Below, piece by piece: positions 1 to 5,407 of a stretch of DNA of 6,280 nt. Location: contig WRHA01000295.1 of the NCBI GenBank assembly GCA_009783395.1, positions 1 through 6,280 on the forward strand, read 5' to 3'. The notes beneath the pieces are model-generated. The model was given only the letters and a program-made list of their open reading frames with translations. It searched no databases and was not told the origin of the DNA. Made by a program: the position numbers and the translations under genes. Position 1 is the stretch's first letter; each line of letters begins with the position of its first letter. This DNA is from Defluviitaleaceae bacterium (lineage in GTDB: Bacteria; Bacillota; Clostridia; Lachnospirales; WQUN01).

Positions 1-2609
1 GAGCCGATCATCTCGTCCAGCACGCCCATTGCCTTCATATGGTAGGCTCGATAGATTTTTTTCTGCTCAGGCTCGAAATCGGCGGGAAGGGTTGTTTCGG
101 TTTTTTCGGGCAACTCGCGCAAAACATTTTTCTTAATGCGTCGCAAAACAAACGGTGCGATTTGCTTGCGCAACTTTTCCGCCGCGTTTTTATCGTCGCC
201 TTTCAGAATCGGGATTTCATAAATCCGTGAAAACCTCGACGCGCCAAAGAGATACCCGGGCATAATAAAATCGAAAATCGACCACAGCTCGCTGAGGGTG
301 TTTTCGATCGGCGTGCCTGTAAGCGCGAAACGCACACGCCCGTTTAACGACTTAAGGGACTTTGCGGCTTTTGTGGCTGGATTTTTAATATTCTGCGCCT
401 CGTCGGCGACCACATAGGAAAACTCCATGTCGCGATAAAACGGTACATCTCGTTTTAGCATGTCATATGTCGTGATAAAAACATCGATGTCGTCCGTTTT
501 CAAAAGCTCGTGACGCTTTTCGGCAACGCCCGAAACAACAAGAGATTTTAACTGCGGCGCAAATTTAGCGATTTCGTTTTCCCAGTTATAAAGCACGGAC
601 GTCGGCGCAACAACGATTGCGGGCTTTTGCTTCGACTCACCCGGCGCGCCTGACGCTATCAGCGTAATAATTTGCAAGGTTTTCCCAAGCCCCATATCAT
701 CGGCAAGAATCCCGCCAAAGCCATAATGCGCCAATGTTTTCAGCCAACGAAAGCCCGTTTTTTGATACTCGCGCAAAATTTTTTCAAGCCCTGAGGGGAT
801 TTCAAAATCTGCGTTCCGGCCAAAATTTTCAAGCAGTTTTTTAAAATTTTCGTCCCGCGTATGAGAAAGAGAGCTTGAAATATCCCCCGCATACAACGCT
901 CGATACGCCGGAAGCGCAAGGGCGTCGCCATTCAACTCCTTTTTTGATACATCAAGCGCGTTAAGAAATTCCGCCGCCGCGCCCGCCTCCTCGCTTTCAA
1001 GCGAAATAAACCGCCCATCCCTAAGGCGAAAAAATTTTTTTTGATTGCGATAAGCCTCCAGTGCCTCAATCAATTCTCCGATTTCGTACTCGGAATCTTC
1101 GAGCGATATGTTTAGCAAATTACCCGAAAGCCTGAGACCCAATTTCGGCACACCGGGCCGAGAAGCCTTTTTTTGCAAATCCTCGCTTACAAAAATTTCG
1201 GCAACATCGCGCAAAGACTCCATGCCAAACGGTTCGTGCAAGAACGCAAAAAGTAGCTCGTTGCCGACGGCAGACGAACCTTGTCCCTTTAGCCGATAAA
1301 TTTTCTTATCCTCAAAAAACCCGTGTGCCGTTAATCGCCGATAAATCTCGTACTCCGCAATAACATCGCGAAAAACATCCGCATCTTCGCCGTAGTCAAA
1401 CTCCACCCGAGCCGTAATATCTTTTTTATCCGTATCAAGAAAAATTTTTATTGTCCGAAGCGTGGAAATTTTGCCGGTGGGACACTCCCCCTCAACCGAT
1501 TCCACTGCCCCCATTTTCAAAAGGCGCGGCAAAACCACGGTAACGAAGCGATTTTGCTCATCGCCGGAAAATAAAACCTCCTGCGACGGCGTTTCGCTAA
1601 GCGTTTTGAAAAGTGTTTTAAGCAGCCGCCCGTCGGCCTTTGGCATACGAAAAAAACCGTCGGCAGAAAGCAAATAATAAAACGTCGCACCGGCAAAAAA
1701 AAAGTGCTCACAGCTAAGTTGTAAAACCGTACCATCGTCTGTGTGACGCACAACAACCGAATTTGGGCAACCATCCTGCAACGTTACAAACTGTGCAAAA
1801 TCCGAAACACACTCCAATGTTTCTCCGCTGAAAAGATCAAAGAACTCGTCGGTATTTCGCGGAGTCAAAAATAATTCGCGAGTACCGTACAGCGGTTTGT
1901 GCACAAATTGAAAGCGGTGGCTTAATCGTTTTGCAATCTCCGCATACATATCGTCTTCACGCGTAATAAAGTCGACAAGTTTCTGCGAAGTTTCGTCAAA
2001 CATTTCGCGTCGATGCGAAAACGTCAGCCCCTGGCCGTAAGATACCGTTTCACCTTTTTTGCAACTTTTCACAAATCCGGAAATGTTTTTTACAACGTAC
2101 ATGCGCCCGCGCCCAATCGTAAACGTCAAAAAAACACCCTTGTTTCGGCAGTTTATAACAGGCGCGAGCCGCAACATGGATTTTTCGAAATTTTGCGCGC
2201 TTTGAAACACCGAAAGCTCGGAGTCTATGCCGTCGTAAATTATTTTTTCCAAGCTGTCGGCGAGGCGTTTCGCATGAATGTTCATTTTTTCCGAAGAAAA
2301 TGAGCGCGTCTTATCCTCCGACAACGCAAAAAGCGCGGCAACAACGTGCTTGCACGCGCCGCGCCATATGCTGTGGCTTTCGCAGGAACACGCATAGGCA
2401 GACGGTGCGTTCGCACTGTCCAGCCTAATCGTGACATCGTAGTTTTTGTAATTGCCTTCAACGCTTGCACGAACAACGGTTGTTTCGCCGGTTTCTTCTT
2501 CCGCTGTAAACGACAGTAATTTACCTGCGCGATAGTACCGTTCGCCGCGCTCATAAACGTCGGTGTTCGAGCTTAGGTTAAGAATCGCGCCTTTTGTAAT
2601 TGGCGGCAT
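1..2609 (-). CDS. SWIM zinc-finger SNF2-family DNA helicase/ATPase, C-terminus cut by window edge
   Basis: A continuous open frame of about 869 codons runs off the left edge. The N-terminal SWIM zinc finger is C74-x-C76-x9-C86-x-H88. A long middle region follows, in the position of the bacterial SNF2-associated domain. The first ATPase lobe starts near residue 612 (REYQKTGFRWL) and shows Walker A DDMGLGKT at 637-644, motif Ia VVAPTS near 666, Walker B DEAQ at 736-739 and motif III LTGTPIEN at 763-770. The conserved LRRIKKNVLRELPEK segment lies around 820-840. The second helicase lobe is outside the window. Family members are ATP-dependent double-stranded DNA translocases, cytoplasmic or nucleoid-associated, and the role of the bacterial SWIM branch is poorly defined. 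The start is fixed because an in-frame TAG lies one codon upstream. The only Shine-Dalgarno-like sequence, AGGA, is very close to the ATG, so translation probably depends on coupling to cheV, 3 bases upstream. Confidence 0.93.
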   Translation of the reverse strand, partial: MPPITKGAILNLSSNTDVYERGERYYRAGKLLSFTAEEETGETTVVRASVEGNYKNYDVTIRLDSANAPSAYACSCESHSIWRGACKHVVAALFALSEDKTRSFSSEKMNIHAKRLADSLEKIIYDGIDSELSVFQSAQNFEKSMLRLAPVINCRNKGVFLTFTIGRGRMYVVKNISGFVKSCKKGETVSYGQGLTFSHRREMFDETSQKLVDFITREDDMYAEIAKRLSHRFQFVHKPLYGTRELFLTPRNTDEFFDLFSGETLECVSDFAQFVTLQDGCPNSVVVRHTDDGTVLQLSCEHFFFAGATFYYLLSADGFFRMPKADGRLLKTLFKTLSETPSQEVLFSGDEQNRFVTVVLPRLLKMGAVESVEGECPTGKISTLRTIKIFLDTDKKDITARVEFDYGEDADVFRDVIAEYEIYRRLTAHGFFEDKKIYRLKGQGSSAVGNELLFAFLHEPFGMESLRDVAEIFVSEDLQKKASRPGVPKLGLRLSGNLLNISLEDSEYEIGELIEALEAYRNQKKFFRLRDGRFISLESEEAGAAAEFLNALDVSKKELNGDALALPAYRALYAGDISSSLSHTRDENFKKLLENFGRNADFEIPSGLEKILREYQKTGFRWLKTLAHYGFGGILADDMGLGKTLQIITLIASGAPGESKQKPAIVVAPTSVLYNWENEIAKFAPQLKSLVVSGVAEKRHELLKTDDIDVFITTYDMLKRDVPFYRDMEFSYVVADEAQNIKNPATKAAKSLKSLNGRVRFALTGTPIENTLSELWSIFDFIMPGYLFGASRFSRIYEIPILKGDDKNAAEKLRKQIAPFVLRRIKKNVLRELPEKTETTLPADFEPEQKKIYRAYHMKAMGVLDEMIG

Positions 2610-2612
2610 GTC

Positions 2613-3533
2613 CTACAGTATGTGCGCATCTATGACTGTTACAAGGCTTGCGATTTCGGGTTTCGAGATGCTTGCCACCGCGCCGAGATCGTTGCTTACC
2701 TTGCGATTGTCGTCAGAAATAATCGACGAGAACACAACCACCGGAAGTTTGCGCAGTGTCGAATCTTCTTTAATAAGTTTAAGCAGACGATACCCGTCCA
2801 TAAGCGGCATTTCGATGTCCGTTATGATGGCGCAAACATGATCCTCGATTTGCTGGCCGCTATCCCTGTAGCTTTCGAGGAGATCCCATGCTTCCTGCCC
2901 GTTTGCAGTGCAGATAATGTTCATGTAGCCCGCTTTTTCGAGGGAACCGATGATCAAACGCTCCAGAAGCGGTGAGTCTTCGGCAAGCAAAATCGGCTTG
3001 GTTGAGCGGTTTCTCATGCCCAGCTTGTCGATATCGCTTGGGGAGAAGCCCATGTTCGGGCTTATGTCGATGAGGATTTTTTCGAAATCGACGATCGTAA
3101 TAAGCTTGTCGCCGTATTTTGCGATGCCGGTTGCCATACCCTCTTCGCCGCCATAAATCGTAGAATCCGGCTTTTCGATGTCGGACATTTTAACCACGTC
3201 AATGGCTTCAACGCCATGCACATGGAACGCAGTTTCGGCGTTGTTTAATTTGGTAATAATTAAAATGTCGGTGCCTTCATCTGCTGATGGGGGCAAGCCC
3301 ATGTATGCCGCCAAATTTATTACGGTCATGGTTTCGGTACGCGGTCGGAAAATTCCTTCCACGAACGGATTGGAGTTCGGCATCGGCGTAATCGGATATT
3401 GGCTGTACTTCATTATCTCGCTAACCTTGGCTACGTTTATCCCAAAACGTCCGCCCGAAACAATGAATTCCATGATTTGCAGCGTTTGCTCATCGGCATC
3501 GGTGAGCTCGGTTACTCTTTTGTTTCCGACCAT
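2613..3533 (-). CDS. cheV: CheV chemotaxis coupling protein (CheW domain + receiver domain)
   Basis: A 306-residue protein, the usual CheV length. Residues about 15-160 form a CheW-like domain (MEFIVSGGRFGINVAKVSEI, then PMPNSNPFVEGIF and VINLAAYMG), which in this family links methyl-accepting receptors to the CheA kinase at the membrane array. Residues about 179-306 are a response-regulator receiver with acidic pocket E185/D186, phospho-acceptor D239 (TDIEMPLMDG), switch residue S269 (VVFSS) and conserved K291-P292. Phosphorylation at the equivalent Asp is known in Bacillus CheV to serve adaptation. I chose the ATG at 3533 because GGGAGG lies 7 bases upstream. An ATG at 3539 sits too close to that site, and the longer open frame to 3815 runs back through the promoter and tsaE. 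The gene is divergent from tsaE and heads a likely two-gene operon with the SNF2 helicase. No other chemotaxis gene is in view. A CheW-receiver protein with another name is possible but unlikely. Confidence 0.92.
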   Translation of the reverse strand: MVGNKRVTELTDADEQTLQIMEFIVSGGRFGINVAKVSEIMKYSQYPITPMPNSNPFVEGIFRPRTETMTVINLAAYMGLPPSADEGTDILIITKLNNAETAFHVHGVEAIDVVKMSDIEKPDSTIYGGEEGMATGIAKYGDKLITIVDFEKILIDISPNMGFSPSDIDKLGMRNRSTKPILLAEDSPLLERLIIGSLEKAGYMNIICTANGQEAWDLLESYRDSGQQIEDHVCAIITDIEMPLMDGYRLLKLIKEDSTLRKLPVVVFSSIISDDNRKVSNDLGAVASISKPEIASLVTVIDAHIL

Positions 3534-3539
3534 AATCAT

Positions 3540-3546
3540 ACCTCCC
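3540..3546 (-). promoter_or_regulatory. Strong Shine-Dalgarno of cheV, decides its start
   Basis: The minus strand reads GGGAGGT here. GGGAGG leaves 7 bases before the ATG at 3533, an ideal spacing, but only 1 base before the alternative ATG at 3539. This favours the MVGNKRV start over MIMVGNKRV. Confidence 0.8.
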
Positions 3547-3555
3547 ATTTCATTT

Positions 3556-3570
3556 CGATAAATTTTATCG
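3556..3570. repeat. Perfect 15-bp palindrome in cheV leader, operator candidate
   Basis: CGATAAATTTTATCG (plus strand) has 7-bp perfect arms around one central base. It lies between the -10 candidates and the Shine-Dalgarno of cheV, at or just after the predicted transcription start. That position suits a repressor site. It could also form a short, weak, A/T-rich RNA hairpin. It overlaps the CCGATAA of the sigma-28-like -10 candidate, so part of the symmetry may be incidental. No regulator can be named. Confidence 0.5.
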
Positions 3571-3592
3571 GATACTATTCTATCACAACTTA
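3565..3592 (-). promoter_or_regulatory. Candidate sigma-28/sigma-D-like (motility) promoter for cheV
   Basis: On the minus strand TAAG (3589-3592), 16 bases, then TCCGATAA (3565-3572) resembles the flagellar/chemotaxis sigma-28 consensus TAAA-N15-GCCGATAA, with 7 of 8 matches in the -10 element and 3 of 4 in the -35 core. Such promoters are established for chemotaxis genes in motile bacteria, which fits cheV. The match could arise by chance in A/T-rich sequence, and no fliA/sigD gene is in this window. Confidence 0.35.
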
Positions 3593-3605
3593 AAAAAAAA
3601 GAAAC
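3577..3605 (-). promoter_or_regulatory. Candidate sigma-A-type promoter for cheV-SNF2 (extended -10)
   Basis: On the minus strand TG-A-TAGAAT (hexamer at 3577-3582) is an extended -10 with 5 of 6 consensus bases. At 17-bp spacing the -35 position reads GTTTCT, a poor match, so activity would rely on the extended -10 and the A/T-rich tract with nine T upstream. The predicted transcript starts near 3570 and gives a leader of about 35-40 bases. It competes with the overlapping sigma-28-like candidate. Confidence 0.45.
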
Positions 3606-3620
3606 AGTAAATAAAAAACT

Positions 3621-3649
3621 TTGTCTTAAATTAAACGATATGGTAAATT
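3621..3649 (+). promoter_or_regulatory. Candidate sigma-A-type promoter for tsaE-tsaB-rimI operon
   Basis: TTGTCT at 3621-3626 (4 of 6 matches to the -35 consensus), a 17-bp spacer and TAAATT at 3644-3649 (4 of 6), preceded by TG at the extended -10 position. The predicted start near 3656 would put both leader repeats in the 5' untranslated region. This is the best plus-strand candidate I see between the divergent genes, but it is modest. Confidence 0.4.
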
Positions 3650-3739
3650 GGCGAAGCAAAGACGCAGCGGAAAACTCGCTAAAGCGAGTTGGTGGCGAAG
3701 CAAAGACGCAGCGGAAAACAACTCTGTAAAGCGAGTTGG
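3649..3739. repeat. Tandem 44/47-bp direct repeat with hairpins in tsaE leader
   Basis: Two adjacent copies occupy 3649-3692 and 3693-3739. Their first 27 bases are identical (3649-3675 and 3693-3719, core GGCGAAGCAAAGACGCAGCG). The second halves share TAAAGCGAGTTGG, with a 3-base insertion and two substitutions in copy 2. Copy 1 ends in a hairpin AACTCGC-TAAA-GCGAGTT (3673-3690). In copy 2 the same 18-base element has two changes, giving CAACTC/GAGTTG arms and a larger loop. The array ends 16 bases before the tsaE ATG. It may be a dispersed intergenic repeat or a cis-acting leader element. There is no U-tract after the hairpins, so they are not intrinsic terminators. Confidence 0.85.
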
Positions 3740-3755
3740 AGTGGGGTGCTTTGAA

Positions 3756-4187
3756 ATGATAATGATTAGCAGATCTGCAGAAGAAACAGAAAAAATCGCT
3801 TTCGAATTCGGCCAAAGGGCGCGAGCGGGCGATATTTTTTGTTTAAGCGGCGAACTTGGGGCGGGCAAAACAGTTTTTGTAAAAGGATTTGCGCGGGGCG
3901 TCGGATACGAAGGTTGCGTAACAAGCCCTACATTTACAATAATGAACGAATACGAGGGCGGTCGTCTGCCGATTTATCATTTCGATTTATATCGGCTTGA
4001 AGGCGCGTGCGACCTCGAAAATATCGGCTACGAGGAATTTTTTTTTGGCTGCGGAGTTTCGCTTGTTGAGTGGCCGGAGCGTGCGAACGAAATTGGTGCG
4101 GGTAGTGTCACTACCCGCATCGATTTCTCCCACACCGAAAAAAATGAAAATTACAGGGTGATTTGTTTTGAAAATTTTAGCAATTGA
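3756..4187 (+). CDS. tsaE: TsaE, ATPase of the tRNA threonylcarbamoyl-A37 (t6A) complex
   Basis: A 143-residue P-loop ATPase of normal length for TsaE (YjeE/YdiB family). In the cytoplasm it binds the TsaB-TsaD dimer and its ATP hydrolysis supports cycles of t6A synthesis on ANN-decoding tRNAs. Visible family marks are SAEET at 7-11, AGDIFCLSGELGAGKT ending the Walker A at 32-39, the switch-like TSPTFTIMNEY at 56-66, HFDLYRL at 75-81 and VEWPER at 104-109. I chose the ATG at 3756; GGGGTG lies about 7 bases upstream, a weak site, and the ATG at 3762 is also possible. Extending to a TTG at 3648 would translate the leader repeats and is rejected. It is the first gene of a plus-strand operon, and its last 20 bases overlap tsaB. 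Odd features are a 9-T run encoding F95-F97 and a perfect 23-bp palindrome near the 3' end. Confidence 0.95.
   Translation: MIMISRSAEETEKIAFEFGQRARAGDIFCLSGELGAGKTVFVKGFARGVGYEGCVTSPTFTIMNEYEGGRLPIYHFDLYRLEGACDLENIGYEEFFFGCGVSLVEWPERANEIGAGSVTTRIDFSHTEKNENYRVICFENFSN
4097..4119. repeat. Perfect 23-bp palindrome inside tsaE
   Basis: The arm TGCGGGTAGTG (4097-4107) is repeated in exact inverted form at 4109-4119 around the single base T4108. As RNA it would form a 10-bp G/C-rich stem with a GTC triloop. It lies in frame within tsaE and encodes about residues 114-121 (G-A-G-S-V-T-T-R), a usually variable stretch between the WPER motif and the C-terminal strand. It sits about 50 bases before the tsaB start, so it could affect tsaB translation or RNA stability. 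No U-tract follows, so it is not a typical terminator. Confidence 0.85.
4155..4160 (+). promoter_or_regulatory. Shine-Dalgarno supporting the TTG start of tsaB
   Basis: AGGGTG lies inside the end of tsaE, 7 bases before TTG at 4168. The spacing, and the immediate MKILAIDTS family start that follows, select this rare initiation codon. No ATG in frame gives the complete N-terminal strand. Confidence 0.7.
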
Positions 4188-4935
4188 TACATCGGGGGAA
4201 CAGGGAAGCGCGGCGATTATCGGAGCGAAAAATGCAGACACGCCATACATAACCATTGGCGAAATCCTTTTTAATGCCCGAACCGGCGAAAAATTCTGGA
4301 CACATTCCGAAGCCCTAATGCCGGGCGTGGAAAAACTTTTCGAGCTTACGAGGCTTGAGCCGTCGGACATGGATTACATCGCGTATGCAAACGGACCGGG
4401 GTCGTTTACCGGGCTGCGAATCGGTGCATCGAGCGCGATTGCGATGGCGCGTGCGCTGGAAATTCCCGCCATTGCCGTGCCGACTCTTGACGCGCTCGCA
4501 TACAATGCCGTCGGCATGGGTGCGCGTTCGATTATTGTTCCGATGCTTGATGCCAGGCGAAAACAAGTTTATACTGCAATCTATTTTCGCGACACAGACG
4601 GATCCGTTAAAGCCGAATCGGAATTTATGGCTATATATATTGAAGAGATTCTGCAACGGCTTGATCAAATTTTGCAAAACTCCATAATTTTCCTGGGCGA
4701 CGGAGCGGAAGCAAACGAAAAAATTATTCGCGACAAATTTCCGACCGCGCTTTTTGCACCGCTTAACAATTCCCGATTGCGTGCGGCGTCGGTCGGGATG
4801 TGCGCCGTTGAAAAAATTCGTGCCGCAGGGGAATCTTCGGATGAAATTTCGGGAAAAATTTCGCAGAATATGATTTACATTCGTGCGCCGCAAGCCGTTC
4901 GAGAGGCGGCAACGCGGGAGGCAACCACGAAATGA
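4168..4935 (+). CDS. tsaB: TsaB, non-catalytic scaffold of the tRNA t6A37 complex
   Basis: A 255-residue ASKHA-fold protein, slightly longer than the common 220-240 residues. TsaB (YeaZ/YdiC) dimerises with the catalytic TsaD and recruits TsaE for threonylcarbamoyl transfer to A37 of tRNA. Diagnostic segments are the N-terminal MKILAIDTSG, THSEALMPGV at 45-54, the hallmark GPGSFTGLRIG at 76-86, and PMLDARRKQVYTAIY at 125-139. The C-terminus shows the family YIRAPQA stretch followed by a short charged tail. The start is TTG with AGGGTG 7 bases upstream. It overlaps tsaE by 20 bases and its stop overlaps the rimI ATG as ATGA, so the three genes are almost certainly one transcript with coupled translation. 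The catalytic partner tsaD is not in the window. Confidence 0.95.
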   Translation: MKILAIDTSGEQGSAAIIGAKNADTPYITIGEILFNARTGEKFWTHSEALMPGVEKLFELTRLEPSDMDYIAYANGPGSFTGLRIGASSAIAMARALEIPAIAVPTLDALAYNAVGMGARSIIVPMLDARRKQVYTAIYFRDTDGSVKAESEFMAIYIEEILQRLDQILQNSIIFLGDGAEANEKIIRDKFPTALFAPLNNSRLRAASVGMCAVEKIRAAGESSDEISGKISQNMIYIRAPQAVREAATREATTK

Positions 4936-5378
4936 TCTCCATCATCCCCGCCGCGCCCGAACACGCTCCGCACATGAATCAGCTCGAAATGGAGAGTTTT
5001 TCCGAAGCATGGTCGGAAAATTCCATAAAGTGTGAGATAATGAGTCCGACTACGATTACCTATGTTGCGATTGATGGGGGCGAGCAAGATACACTTGTTG
5101 GGCATGTGTACATGCGTCACCTTATCAACGAGGGGCATATAATAAATTTAGCGATAAAAAAATCGCATCGCAGACGCGGTATTGCTTCGATGCTGATAAA
5201 AAAGCTGATCGAAGTCGCACACAAGCGCGAAATGATCGGCCTGACGCTCGAGGTTCGAGAAAGCAACCGCGCCGCAATCGCGCTTTACCAGCAACACGAG
5301 TTCGCTGAAGAAGGCGTGCGAAAAAATTATTACACCCGGCCAACCGAAAACGGTATTATCATGTGGCTGTATTTATGA
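4932..5378 (+). CDS. rimI: RimI-type ribosomal protein alanine N-acetyltransferase (GNAT)
   Basis: A 148-residue single-domain GNAT enzyme, the normal RimI length. It is expected to transfer acetyl from acetyl-CoA to protein N-termini, classically ribosomal protein S18. Visible features are FSEAWSE at 23-29, the strand IINLAI at 70-75, the acetyl-CoA pyrophosphate loop HRRRGIASMLI at 79-89, and LEVRESNRAAIALY at 106-119. E107 and Y119 correspond to the catalytic Glu and Tyr known in Salmonella RimI. YY at 133-134 and a terminal IIMWLYL complete the fold. The usual Gly of the YxxxGF motif is Glu here (LYQQHEF). GGGAGG lies 10 bases before the ATG, which overlaps the tsaB stop. The tsaE-tsaB-rimI order is common in Gram-positive bacteria. 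Substrate specificity is inferred from the family and could be broader. Confidence 0.9.
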   Translation: MISIIPAAPEHAPHMNQLEMESFSEAWSENSIKCEIMSPTTITYVAIDGGEQDTLVGHVYMRHLINEGHIINLAIKKSHRRRGIASMLIKKLIEVAHKREMIGLTLEVRESNRAAIALYQQHEFAEEGVRKNYYTRPTENGIIMWLYL

Positions 5379-5407
5379 ATGGCGAAAACTATGAGGTGTC
5401 TAAATGA
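5375..5407 (+). other. 10-codon ORF bridging rimI stop and Lon-like start, possible coupling minicistron
   Basis: The frame encodes MNGENYEVSK. Its ATG overlaps the rimI stop as ATGA (5375-5378) and its TGA overlaps the next ATG as ATGA (5404-5407). The Shine-Dalgarno GAGGTG of the downstream gene lies inside it. A ribosome that reinitiated here would be delivered exactly to the protease start. The codon GAG-GTG segment may simply be the downstream Shine-Dalgarno, and chance cannot be excluded for so short a frame. Confidence 0.25.

Noticed and set aside
1027..1040. A6/T8 tract as a possible programmed frameshift site in the helicase
   Set aside because: The reading frame continues uninterrupted on both sides with family-like sequence (QKKFFRLRDG), so no frameshift is needed.
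2013..2303. Plus-strand open frames of about 60-130 codons across 39-3593
   Set aside because: They lie antisense to the SNF2 helicase and cheV, lack recognisable domains or ribosome binding sites, and are explained as shadows of the minus-strand genes.
3673..3690. Intrinsic terminator at the leader hairpin
   Set aside because: The stem is only 7 bp and is not followed by a run of T on either strand at the right distance.
3649..3739. CRISPR-like repeat pair
   Set aside because: The copies are directly adjacent with no unique spacer between them, there are only two, and no cas gene is near.
3648..3755. N-terminal extension of tsaE to a TTG at 3648
   Set aside because: It would translate the tandem repeat, has no good ribosome binding site, and adds residues absent from the TsaE family. 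The conserved protein begins right after the ATG at 3756.
3534..3815. N-terminal extension of cheV to a 400-residue protein starting at 3815
   Set aside because: The extension is low-complexity, crosses the promoter candidates, the leader repeats and the divergent tsaE start, and has no CheV homology. The strong Shine-Dalgarno supports the ATG at 3533.
4315..4893. Minus-strand 192-codon open frame opposite tsaB
   Set aside because: It has no recognisable domain, is rich in Arg and Asn as expected from antisense translation, and overlaps a clear tsaB gene.
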